Below are positions 24,387 through 32,496 of a DNA stretch of 47,701 nt, piece after piece. Position numbers and translations under genes: made by a program. The notes beneath the pieces are model-generated. The model was not told where the DNA came from, searched no databases, and saw only the letters and a program-made list of their open reading frames with translations. Source of the DNA: DASPJL01 sp035628645 (lineage in GTDB: Bacteria > Bacteroidota > Bacteroidia > Cytophagales > Cyclobacteriaceae); the NCBI GenBank assembly GCA_035628645.1, contig DASPJL010000135.1:1-47701 (forward strand), read 5' to 3'. Numbering within the stretch: the stretch's first letter is position 1; every line of letters begins with the position of its first letter.

Positions 24387-26864
24387 TTATCTATTCAAAT
24401 CATCTTTCTTCTTTACACCCCAGTAAACTACACCTCCTAGCGAACAAACCATTAAAAAGATAGAAGAAATCATTGATACTAAATTCCCAATCGAATAAGA
24501 CTTTGGCTCAAATTTGAATTCAATCTTATGTTTACCCGCAGGAATTTCTAATGCACGTAAAATATAGTTTACTCTTTTAATGGGAGTTTCTGTTCCGTCT
24601 ATATAAGCCTTCCAGCCTTTAGGATAATACACTTCGGAAAATACTGCGAATCCTTCATTTGCATTTTCTGATTGATATATTAGGTGATTGGCCTTATAGT
24701 TTTTAAGTTGAATGAAAGCCGAATCATTGACAATGAAACTAGTTTTCTTTTGATCAAATTTTGATTCATCCAAAATCGCTGTTGTTCCGGGATCAATTGA
24801 ATCCAAAGCTTCTATTTCTTCATCAGGAGTATTTACTTTATTAATCTCACTGATAAACCAGGCACTTCCTAATGCCTTATCATTTCTTAGCGCTTCCTGT
24901 GCTCCTTCTCCAAGAATAAAATATTTTGTGTTTAGCATATTCAAAGCATTTAAACCTGAAAATTCTATTGAACGATTCTGTAAGTTTTTAATAAACCTGG
25001 AGATCTCATCTGAAAGACTGTATTCAATAAGGTCCTGATATCGTTGCATCTTTGCCCCGGAATAACCACCAATAGATTTATGATAATAGGAAGTGCGGGC
25101 CTCCTGCCAGGGACTGCCCGTCAGATTTAATACCCGGTAATTTGAAGAGTCTTGCAAAATGGCCTGATCCGCTTGCGTAGGTTGAAAATGTTGTTCCGAT
25201 ACTCTTCTTTCGAAATTATTGTCATTCAAATATCTTTTATCTACCACCCAGTGATCAAACAATATTAAAAATCCAATAATTACTACTGTGGCAGTTTTGG
25301 ATAACTTTTCTTTCCATGCCGCCCATAGCAACCCTGAAGCAATCAAAATAAGAAAAAATGAACGCCACGCATCGGATTTTAGTAAGGATTCCCTGTCTGC
25401 TTTTAAGGCATCCAGCAGCCAGGCAGGCTGTGAGGCGAGTTGTTCATCTACCGCTCCTTTAAAGCTTGCCATTCCTCCAAACAAGCCAAACAATAAACAT
25501 AATCCTCCCGTTATTCCAGCAGCAATCAAAAGCTTTTTAAACAAGGCTTTGGAATATTTTTCTTCTATTATCTTGTTGAGCGCTAAAATAGCACCGATTG
25601 GAACGCAAATTTGAGCGATAGTCAATGTCCAACTAACCGATCTGAACTTATTATACCCCGGTAAAAAGTCAAAAACAAAATAATTTAGTGTTGAAAAATT
25701 CTTTCCCCAGGACAAAACAATAGCAATTACTGTCGCGGCAATTAGCCAAATCCTGATTTTATCATCCAGAACCAATAGCCCCAATACAAACAAGAAGCAA
25801 ATGATCGAGCCAAAATAATTAGGTCCCGCTACTGACTCCTGATCTCCCCAATAGGTTGGTACATTTTGAATATATTCTTCTGCTTGTCCATAGGCAACAC
25901 CATTTCCAACCAAAGACTTATAATAATGTGACTCTTTATCCAAGGCTTGAATACTTGCTCCTCCCTGTATGTTAGGGATAATAAGACTAAAAGTTTCAAA
26001 AATTCCATAACTCCACCGGAAAGCATATTCCTTGTCAAGGCCTCCATTTGAATTGGTTAATGAGGTTTCTTTGGGTGTAAGCTCGGCTCCTCCTCTCATG
26101 GTAAATTTTGAGTATTCAAAAGTGGTAAGGAAAGATCCGAAGTTCGCTCCCAAACCAATAATTGCCGCCAAAACCAATACACCCACTTTCTTCAAAAAGG
26201 AGGTCTGAGATTTTTCCTTTACCGCATAGATCAATTCCACAATTCCAACCAGAAAAAGGATAAAACATAAATAATAGGTAATTTGATAATGATTAGAGCC
26301 AACGTTTAAGGCGACTCCGATTGCAGCAATTATAAAGCCTGTAAATAACCGGTTCCTGAAAACCAGAATTACCCCTGCCAATACCATAGGTGCATATCCC
26401 AGAGCCTTAACCCTGTTGTTATGTCCTGCTACTAAACTAACCAGATTGTAGGAAGCAAAGGCAAAGGCAAAAGCGCCGACCGCTGCATAAAGCGGCCTGA
26501 CTCCAAAAGCAAGCAACAGAATGTAAAAAGAAATCAGGTTAATTAATATGACTCCCGAAGGATGAGGGAAAATCCCAAATATCGTATTGGCCACCTTCTG
26601 AATGAGCTCCCCTTTATGTATTGTAGAAATAAGATAAGCAGGCATTCCTCCGAACATTGAGTTTGTCCAGAGCGGTTCTTCGCTATATTTTTCACGGTGT
26701 TGAATAATTTCTTCCGCACTTCCCTGATACTCCAGGATGTCATGCTGCTTCATGCCTTTGTGCTCAAAAACAGCCGGCTTAAAATAGATGAAAGTAAGGG
26801 TGATAAAAGTGAATACAACGAGAAGATGCGGTAATACATCTTTCTTAAAATCAAAGTACTTCAT
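24387..26864 (-). CDS. YfhO-family polytopic membrane protein
   Basis: An 825-residue protein with about 12-13 membrane segments (first at about 12-30, last at about 795-815) and a large periplasmic domain near the C-terminus (about 560-790). 'VYYPKGWKAYIDGTETPIKRVNYILRALEIPAG' in that domain (recognised by its middle) is the YfhO signature. The fold is like GT-C glycosyltransferases: 'EEPLWTNSMFGGMPAYLIST' in the first loop fits the place where these enzymes carry acidic catalytic residues. YfhO in Bacillus helps glycosylate lipoteichoic acid; here the acceptor is unknown. It is flanked on both sides by CTTAGTG-type repeats. Confidence 0.82.
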   Translation of the reverse strand: MKYFDFKKDVLPHLLVVFTFITLTFIYFKPAVFEHKGMKQHDILEYQGSAEEIIQHREKYSEEPLWTNSMFGGMPAYLISTIHKGELIQKVANTIFGIFPHPSGVILINLISFYILLLAFGVRPLYAAVGAFAFAFASYNLVSLVAGHNNRVKALGYAPMVLAGVILVFRNRLFTGFIIAAIGVALNVGSNHYQITYYLCFILFLVGIVELIYAVKEKSQTSFLKKVGVLVLAAIIGLGANFGSFLTTFEYSKFTMRGGAELTPKETSLTNSNGGLDKEYAFRWSYGIFETFSLIIPNIQGGASIQALDKESHYYKSLVGNGVAYGQAEEYIQNVPTYWGDQESVAGPNYFGSIICFLFVLGLLVLDDKIRIWLIAATVIAIVLSWGKNFSTLNYFVFDFLPGYNKFRSVSWTLTIAQICVPIGAILALNKIIEEKYSKALFKKLLIAAGITGGLCLLFGLFGGMASFKGAVDEQLASQPAWLLDALKADRESLLKSDAWRSFFLILIASGLLWAAWKEKLSKTATVVIIGFLILFDHWVVDKRYLNDNNFERRVSEQHFQPTQADQAILQDSSNYRVLNLTGSPWQEARTSYYHKSIGGYSGAKMQRYQDLIEYSLSDEISRFIKNLQNRSIEFSGLNALNMLNTKYFILGEGAQEALRNDKALGSAWFISEINKVNTPDEEIEALDSIDPGTTAILDESKFDQKKTSFIVNDSAFIQLKNYKANHLIYQSENANEGFAVFSEVYYPKGWKAYIDGTETPIKRVNYILRALEIPAGKHKIEFKFEPKSYSIGNLVSMISSIFLMVCSLGGVVYWGVKKKDDLNR

Positions 26865-26961
26865 GAAGATGAAAAAAAATGGATATGTTTAAGTGTCTAA
26901 TTATAGGAATATTCTTTTGAATCCTGAAATAGTATTGGTAAAACAGATTTGTTGGCTTAAA

Positions 26962-27027
26962 AAGACACTAATCACACTCAGAAGCACTTAGTGAAATCTT
27001 CGTGAACTTAGTGTCTTAGTGGTAAAT
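26962..27027. repeat. CTTAGTG-type intergenic repeat, copy 2, with perfect 10-bp inverted arms
   Basis: AAGACACTAA at 26962-26971 and TTAGTGTCTT at 27008-27017 are perfect inverted arms around CACTTAGTG and AACTTAGTG units. It lies between the YfhO-like gene start and the end of the methyltransferase gene and could act as a terminator for the polyketide synthase transcript. Confidence 0.65.
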
Positions 27028-27037
27028 TCAATATCTC

Positions 27038-27754
27038 TTAATTTTTCTTAATAATTATCTGCCACCGGAAAGCCCATTTCCAACTAATATTATAATTATC
27101 AATTCCTGCTTTTGTTAAAATATCTTTTAACTCTGACAATCTAAAAGCCCTTTTAACCGACAGCCCGGCATCGTTTTTTACCATATAACTTTTTGAAAAA
27201 AGGCGGGTCAGAAGGTTTATGGAATGATAGGCCAGAAAATGGCGATGTATGTCGTTGGTTATAATTCCTAAGCTGGATTGCCGGTCGAGTTGTTGGTAAA
27301 GCTGAACAAGACTCTGGTCGGTAAAATGATGGGTAAATAAAGTACTGGTTATTATATCGAACTTGAGCTTTTTAAATTCTTCGGAAAAAATATCGAGTGC
27401 TAAAAACTCAATTTCTTTAAACGCACTTGCATTTCTTCTGGCATAATTTACAATATAAGGATTTGCATCTATACCAATCAGCCTTACTTTCAGGTTTTTC
27501 CTTTTTGCCCATTTTGCCACCTTGATCAGCATATCTCCGCCGCCGCATCCAAGATCAGCAATGGTAATTATCTTGTCTTTAACTTCTTTGCCACCCAGAA
27601 TTTTTTCTATCCCTTCAATAGTTACATAATCACCGCCAAGCCATTTATTTATGGTTTCTAATTCCCTTAAATTTTGATCTACTTCCTCTCCTTTGCACAG
27701 AAGATCATCCAGGAGTTCGGCTTCTTCCGAGCGGGTTTTTAAAGAAGTAAACAT
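27038..27754 (-). CDS. SAM-dependent methyltransferase paired with the type III PKS
   Basis: About 238 residues from the ATG at 27754 (a TTG at 27757 is less likely). Class I methyltransferase motif I is 'IADLGCGGGDMLIK' (about residue 65-78); the acidic residue ending strand 2 is in 'LIGIDANPYIV' (about Asp96). The middle holds 'LALDIFSEE' and 'FDIITSTLFTHHF'. It starts 3 bases after the polyketide synthase stop, so the two are cotranscribed and it most likely O- or C-methylates the polyketide product. This pairing is well known for type III PKS loci in several phyla, where a methyltransferase acts on alkylpyrones or alkylresorcinols. Confidence 0.85.
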   Translation of the reverse strand: MFTSLKTRSEEAELLDDLLCKGEEVDQNLRELETINKWLGGDYVTIEGIEKILGGKEVKDKIITIADLGCGGGDMLIKVAKWAKRKNLKVRLIGIDANPYIVNYARRNASAFKEIEFLALDIFSEEFKKLKFDIITSTLFTHHFTDQSLVQLYQQLDRQSSLGIITNDIHRHFLAYHSINLLTRLFSKSYMVKNDAGLSVKRAFRLSELKDILTKAGIDNYNISWKWAFRWQIIIKKN

Positions 27755-27757
27755 CAA

Positions 27758-28867
27758 TTAATTGTTTTTTACCTTTAAAAGCATGGACTCTAAAGTAAGG
27801 CCGGGACCAAAAGCAAAACTTAAAATATTTTTCTGATCGTCTTCTCTATTTAGGTTTTCCATGATGGATTGCAGCACAAATAGCACGGTAGCACTTGACA
27901 TATTCCCATATTTCTTCAGTACTTTATAAGCATGGTGATTCTTTTCTTTCGGCAAGTCCAATTCTTGTTCAATCACCTGGAGAATTCTTTTACCACCCGG
28001 ATGAATAGCAAAAATATCGATATGGGATAAATTAAGTTTTAAATGCTCCAACAGATTATTGGTCAGCGTTTTTATTCCTCCTCTTATTAATTCAGGCACG
28101 TAAGACGACAACCGCATCTGAAAACCATAATCTGAAATGTGCCAGGCCATATCATCTTTCCCCTCTCTTAAAATATCACAATAGAATGATTCCAAACTTA
28201 AGGTCTGATCGACCAAAGGACTTCCTGAAATAAGTATTGCCGCCGCACCGTCTCCAAAAAGTGACCCCGACAAAAGGTGATCTTCATCCTTGTTATCCAT
28301 TAAATGTAATGTGCAAAGCTCCACACAAACAACCAGAACTTTCGCAGATTTATCGGATCTACAAATGGCGTCAGCAACCTTTATCGCGTTAAAAGCGCCA
28401 TAACATCCCATAAAATTTACGGCTGTCCTTTGGATACTGCTCTTAAACTTTAATTTATCGATTAATTCGATGTCCAGACCTGGCGCATACATTCCTGTGC
28501 AGCTTACTGTGATCAAATGCGTAACGGCTGGTGGCGTAAGATCGGAAAATTTACTAAAGCAATCTTCAATGGCCCGTACACAAATTGGTAATGCCTTTTT
28601 CTTATACACCTCCATTCTTTCGGAGACGGAGGGAAAACGTTTCGTTTCCTTGCTATCGGAGAAGAAAGATGAATGTCCGGGTTTGTTTTTAAAATCTTCT
28701 ATTACTGAATATCGGAAGTCAATACCTGTGGCTCTATATAAGATGGCCATTTTATTTTTTTCTTCCTCATTAAGGTTCAAGTACCTGGAAATAAATTCAA
28801 AACTTTCTTTTTGTGAAATTTTGAATGACGGATTTGCAGTACCAATTGAATTAATATGGCTTTTCAA
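27758..28867 (-). CDS. Type III polyketide synthase
   Basis: A 369-residue ketosynthase of the chalcone synthase superfamily with the full triad: Cys155 in 'NFMGCYGAFN', His289 in 'FAIHPGGKR' and Asn322 in 'YGNMSSATVL'. 'SCTGMYAPGLD' (122-132) and the C-terminal 'FGPGLTLE' are also typical. The enzyme condenses malonyl-CoA units onto an acyl-CoA starter without an acyl carrier protein; bacterial members often use long-chain starters to make alkylpyrones or alkylresorcinols, but starter and chain length cannot be read here. It is followed closely by a methyltransferase gene and faces a divergent UbiA-type prenyltransferase gene. Confidence 0.93.
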   Translation of the reverse strand: MKSHINSIGTANPSFKISQKESFEFISRYLNLNEEEKNKMAILYRATGIDFRYSVIEDFKNKPGHSSFFSDSKETKRFPSVSERMEVYKKKALPICVRAIEDCFSKFSDLTPPAVTHLITVSCTGMYAPGLDIELIDKLKFKSSIQRTAVNFMGCYGAFNAIKVADAICRSDKSAKVLVVCVELCTLHLMDNKDEDHLLSGSLFGDGAAAILISGSPLVDQTLSLESFYCDILREGKDDMAWHISDYGFQMRLSSYVPELIRGGIKTLTNNLLEHLKLNLSHIDIFAIHPGGKRILQVIEQELDLPKEKNHHAYKVLKKYGNMSSATVLFVLQSIMENLNREDDQKNILSFAFGPGLTLESMLLKVKNN

Positions 28868-28980
28868 GACTAGGTTCCTGTTTTTTTATCTTCTTTGTTT
28901 AAACAATTAAAATGTTCCTAATATTAAGGGTAGATGTTCGATTTTCAGAATTTGGATTTGTAAAAGATTCTTGATACAAA

Positions 28981-28988
28981 CAAAATTA
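28981..28988 (-). promoter_or_regulatory. Candidate -7 box for the polyketide synthase operon
   Basis: Reads TAATTTTG on the minus strand (exact TAnnTTTG), about 114 bases before the polyketide synthase ATG, inside the divergent gap shared with the UbiA gene. Leader length and chance are both concerns. Confidence 0.3.
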
Positions 28989-29045
28989 TGCTTTATCCTC
29001 TTCCTGTTTATCTTTAATATCTTTTTAATCTTGTTTAGGACATAT

Positions 29046-29912
29046 ATGCTTCAAAAATCTACCCTACTGCATCTTCGTATTCCTTTTTCCTTTTTCCTGC
29101 TTCCTGTTTTTGTTTTTGCTCTTAGTCAAGACGAAAATTTCAACTGGATGGATGCTTTGCTGATTTTTATAATTTTGCACTTATTTCTATATCCGGCAAG
29201 CAATGGCTACAACAGCTATTTTGATAAAGACGAAGAAAGCATAGGAGGACTTGAAAATCCGCCCCCTGTAAAAAAAGAACTGTATTATACTTCCCTGGTT
29301 TTTGATGTAATTGCCTTAGGTCTGGCGCTCTTTCTCAACATTTATTTCACCCTTATGGTTCTTATTTATGGAGCTGTCTCCAAGGCCTATAGCCATCCAT
29401 CTTTTAGACTAAAAAGATATACTTATATAAGTTGGTTGACCATAGGTGTTTTCCAGGGGTATTTTACTTTTATGATGGTGCAGGTAGGACTTTCTGGCTT
29501 GGAGGTATTTGAGGATTTCAGGTTAAATACAGCAGGAATTCTAAGCACTATACTGCTGCTTGGCTCTTACCCCATGACTCAGGTTTATCAACATAAAGAA
29601 GATGGTAAAAGGGGTGATATTACTTTAAGCCTCAAACTTGGAATAAAAGGAACGTTTATTTTTACCGCTCTGGTCTTTATGCTTGCTACAAGTCTTTATG
29701 TATTATTTTTTAAAGCATTCTATGATTGGAAAATCGCCTTATTCTTTCTGGCGTTTTTAACACCTGTTCTGGTGTATTTTCTTTCCTGGTTTGTCCGGGT
29801 ATTAAAAAATGAAAAAGAAGCCAACTTCAAATCTACAATGAGACTCAACTTAATCTCTTCACTTTGTCTTAATTTATTCTTCTTGTTCTTAATTTATTAT
29901 TCACACTTTTAA
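29046..29912 (+). CDS. UbiA-family prenyltransferase
   Basis: About 288 residues from the ATG at 29046; an upstream TTG at 28971 is unlikely because it adds an extra hydrophobic segment. It has about eight or nine membrane helices. The first Asp-rich motif is 'NSYFDKDEES' and the second 'YQHKEDGKRGDIT', the NxxxD and DxxxD sites that hold the prenyl diphosphate through magnesium. The family moves isoprenoid chains onto aromatic or other acceptors (quinone, heme O and other lipids). It faces the type III PKS gene across about 178 bases, so its acceptor may be the PKS product; a separate role in quinone synthesis is the alternative. Confidence 0.82.
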   Translation: MLQKSTLLHLRIPFSFFLLPVFVFALSQDENFNWMDALLIFIILHLFLYPASNGYNSYFDKDEESIGGLENPPPVKKELYYTSLVFDVIALGLALFLNIYFTLMVLIYGAVSKAYSHPSFRLKRYTYISWLTIGVFQGYFTFMMVQVGLSGLEVFEDFRLNTAGILSTILLLGSYPMTQVYQHKEDGKRGDITLSLKLGIKGTFIFTALVFMLATSLYVLFFKAFYDWKIALFFLAFLTPVLVYFLSWFVRVLKNEKEANFKSTMRLNLISSLCLNLFFLFLIYYSHF

Positions 29913-29972
29913 GTTGGACGTGGGAAGCTGGAAGAATTTTCAACTCCCATCTTCCAACTTCGACCTTCCCGC
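29911..29972. repeat. GGAAGTT-type repeat with hairpin between ubiA-like gene and serS
   Basis: GAAGCTGGAAG at 29924-29934 faces CTTCCAACTTC at 29951-29961 (one G-U position), with further TTGGACG and CGACCTTCCC flanks. It begins at the stop codon of the UbiA gene and could end its transcript, though the T-run is weak. Confidence 0.5.
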
Positions 29973-30084
29973 TTTAATAGCCCATATTTGCATTCCTTAT
30001 CAAGCAATTTGATTTAAGCTAAATTCACAAAAACTCCTTTTGCTCGGAAAAAATCTTTTATTTTGCCACAAAATATAAAAGCTC

Positions 30085-31353
30085 ATGTTGCAGATTTCCT
30101 ATATAAAAGAAAATAAAGCCCAGGTTCTCGAAGGATTAAAAAAGAGAAATTTCAAATCAGCGGAAGAACAAATTGAAGCTGTACTTGAATTGGATCAAAA
30201 AAGGCGGAAAATACAGACCGAAATGGAGCAATCGCTTTCAGAGGCTAATAATCTGGCTAAATCTATAGGCGCGTTGATGAAAGAAGGCAAAAAAGAGGAA
30301 GCTGAGAAACTAAAGCTACAAACGGCAGAACTTAAAGCCAAATCCAAAGAATCCGGCGATTTGCTGAGTCAATATGAAACAGAACTTGAGAATATTCTAT
30401 TAACCATTCCCAATGTTCCTAATGAAATTGTAAAACCTGGCAAGTCAGCGGAAGACAATGAAGTGATTTTTGAAACCAAAGAACTTCCTGCGTTGGGCCC
30501 AAATGCCTTTCCCCACTGGGAGCTGATTAAGAAGTATGATATCATTGATTTTGAATTAGGAACTAAAATTTCTGGGGCAGGCTTTCCTGTTTACAAAGGG
30601 AAAGGCGCAAGGCTGCAAAGGGCATTAATTAACTTTTTCCTCGATGAAGCTTTAAAAGCCGGCTATTACGAAATACAGCCGCCGATTGTTGTAAACCAGG
30701 CCTCTGGTTTTGGCACAGGACAGTTACCGGACAAGGAAGGACAGATGTATTTTGTGACTGAAGACAATCTCTACCTTATCCCTACGGCAGAAGTTCCGAT
30801 AACCAATCTTTACAGGGATGTTATTTTAAAAGAAGAAGATCTTCCGGTAAAAAATGTAGGTTATACGCCTTGTTTCAGAAGAGAAGCCGGATCCTGGGGG
30901 GCACATGTACGGGGATTAAACAGACTTCACCAATTTGACAAAGTGGAAGTTGTACAAATCAGAAAGCCGGAAGAATCGTATCAAGCGCTGGAAGAAATGG
31001 TGAACCATGTGAAAGGACTCCTGGAAAAGCTGGAGCTGCCCTACAGGATTTTAAGATTATGTGGTGGAGATATGGGCTTTACTTCCGCGTTGACTTATGA
31101 TTTTGAAGTATATTCCGCTGCCCAAAAAATGTGGCTGGAAGTGAGCTCTGTAAGCAACTTTGAAACTTTCCAGGCCAACAGATTAAAACTCAGGTATAAA
31201 TCCGAAGGAAAAACCACTTTGCTACACACGTTGAATGGCAGCGCTCTTGCTCTTCCAAGAATTATGGCGGCACTCTTAGAAAACAACCAGACCTCTGACG
31301 GAATAAATCTTCCAAACGCACTTCGTTCTTATACTGGCTTTGAAAAGATATGA
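30085..31353 (+). CDS. serS: Seryl-tRNA synthetase
   Basis: A 422-residue class II synthetase of normal length. The N-terminal long coiled-coil arm (about residues 30-105) contacts the tRNA(Ser) extra arm. Motif 2 'CFRREAGSWGAHVRG' (about 263-277) and motif 3 'ALALPRIMAALLEN' (about 387-400) form the active site, with 'TAEVPITNLYRD' before motif 2. It charges tRNA(Ser), and can supply Sec-tRNA precursors where these exist. It stands alone, between repeat-rich gaps. Confidence 0.97.
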   Translation: MLQISYIKENKAQVLEGLKKRNFKSAEEQIEAVLELDQKRRKIQTEMEQSLSEANNLAKSIGALMKEGKKEEAEKLKLQTAELKAKSKESGDLLSQYETELENILLTIPNVPNEIVKPGKSAEDNEVIFETKELPALGPNAFPHWELIKKYDIIDFELGTKISGAGFPVYKGKGARLQRALINFFLDEALKAGYYEIQPPIVVNQASGFGTGQLPDKEGQMYFVTEDNLYLIPTAEVPITNLYRDVILKEEDLPVKNVGYTPCFRREAGSWGAHVRGLNRLHQFDKVEVVQIRKPEESYQALEEMVNHVKGLLEKLELPYRILRLCGGDMGFTSALTYDFEVYSAAQKMWLEVSSVSNFETFQANRLKLRYKSEGKTTLLHTLNGSALALPRIMAALLENNQTSDGINLPNALRSYTGFEKI

Positions 31354-31445
31354 GCTATCCGCTTTTTTAAGGATTATTCTTTATTACTTTATTATTTCAA
31401 TATCTTGAAGGGCTGAAGCCTTATACTTTTCAGTTTTTATTTTTG

Positions 31446-31467
31446 CTCCACCCTTAAGGGCGGAGCT
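31446..31467. repeat. Palindromic hairpin GCTCCACCCTT/AAGGGCGGAGC
   Basis: Two 11-base arms with one mismatch and no real spacer. A shorter inverted pair, GGCTGAAGCC, lies nearby at about 31413-31422, in the same 178-base gap between serS and the GNAT gene. The hairpin lacks a following T-run on either strand, so it looks more like a REP-type repeat than a terminator. Confidence 0.5.
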
Positions 31468-31496
31468 ATTGAATGTCTAACTATTACATTTATTTA

Positions 31497-31516
31497 GAAT
31501 TTAACATTCAACATTT
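31497..31516. repeat. AATTTAACATTCAACATT-family repeat
   Basis: A 20-base copy of the string also found at 22549-22564 and 36437-36455, 16 bases upstream of the GNAT acetyltransferase start. It might be part of that gene's leader. Confidence 0.55.
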
Positions 31517-31531
31517 AAATTTAAAATTTTC

Positions 31532-32002
31532 ATGGACCTCATACTTCGTCAAGGCACCCCTCAAGATATTCCTGCAGCGCTCAGATTAATAAAGGAACTT
31601 GCCGCATTTGAAAAAGCATCTTCCGAGGTAGAAAACACAGAGGAAAGAATGCTGGAAGAAGGTTTTGGCACAAACCCTGTTTACGGTTTCTACGTGGCAG
31701 AAATACGAGGCGAAGTAGCAGGTATTTCTCTTTATTTCTACAGATACTCTACCTGGAAAGGCAAAAGATTATTCCTTGAAGACCTTATTGTAACTGAAAG
31801 CCACCGGGGAAAAGGTATTGGAAAAGCGCTGTTTGAAAGAACAATTACTCATGCTTTAGAGACAAACTGCAATGGCATGTCCTGGCAGGTCTTGGATTGG
31901 AATACCCCTGCCATCAGATTTTATGAAAAATATCAGGCCAATTTTGATGAAGAATGGATAAATTGTTCATTAAGCCGGGATCAACTTACCAGATCTATAT
32001 AG
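31532..32002 (+). CDS. GNAT-family N-acetyltransferase (diamine acetyltransferase-like)
   Basis: A 156-residue single GNAT domain. The acetyl-CoA pyrophosphate-binding motif A is 'ESHRGKGIGKALFE' (about residues 89-102). 'YGFYVAEIRGEVAGISLYFYRYSTW' and 'WNTPAIRFYEKYQANF' resemble spermidine/spermine or thialysine N-acetyltransferases, so a polyamine or diamine substrate is a fair guess but unproven. It is cytoplasmic, with no operon partner. Confidence 0.82.
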   Translation: MDLILRQGTPQDIPAALRLIKELAAFEKASSEVENTEERMLEEGFGTNPVYGFYVAEIRGEVAGISLYFYRYSTWKGKRLFLEDLIVTESHRGKGIGKALFERTITHALETNCNGMSWQVLDWNTPAIRFYEKYQANFDEEWINCSLSRDQLTRSI

Positions 32003-32496
32003 ATTTAGATTGCCTTTTGAAAAGTATCGAGATCGTTCTTTTAGGTCATTTCTAACCGATTACGAAAAAAGAAAACAGGTTTATTTTCCTTGAAATGAAG
32101 TACAGTTTTTACAAAAAATCCAATTTTCTTTGATGATTTCCTTTTTTGGGACTTAATCTTTTATTGAAACAGGAGTTTCAAATAAAAACATTTATTAAAA
32201 ATGAGGAGGAGTACGTTCAATAAAGCTCTTAGGCAAGCATAAAACTTTAAAATTTAATACACCTCAAATAGTCCCAAAAATGGACGTTTCACTTATCTAT
32301 CTTTTACCTTTCAAAACATCCCTTCCATTAATTGACACTTATCCGTTGATTTCAAGTGAGTTAATATTTTTAATTTTGGTGATCGTATAATAAAATTTTC
32401 AAAATAAAAATTACATTTGAAAGTAATATAATTTTTTAAAGTTTATTTTAAATAAAATAATGCTTCTTTTACGCATTGAATTAAAAGTTGGGCGCT
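32003..32496. other. 494-base gap upstream of the SPOR/OmpA gene
   Basis: No ORF of note. It holds a weak hairpin, TTGAAAC/GTTTCAA at 32164-32181, and a candidate -7 box at 32371. The last ~100 bases are very AT-rich and are likely leader and promoter of the downstream gene. Confidence 0.55.
32371..32378 (+). promoter_or_regulatory. Candidate -7 box for the SPOR/OmpA gene
   Basis: TAATTTTG, an exact TAnnTTTG match, with a TTG 22 bases upstream (32346-32348), slightly wider than the usual spacing. It would give a leader of about 110 bases. Confidence 0.4.

Noticed and set aside
28971..29045. A TTG start 25 codons upstream of the UbiA gene
   Set aside because: The extension is a hydrophobic run of Phe, Leu and Ile with no match to the family, and the ATG at 29046 gives the usual N-terminus.
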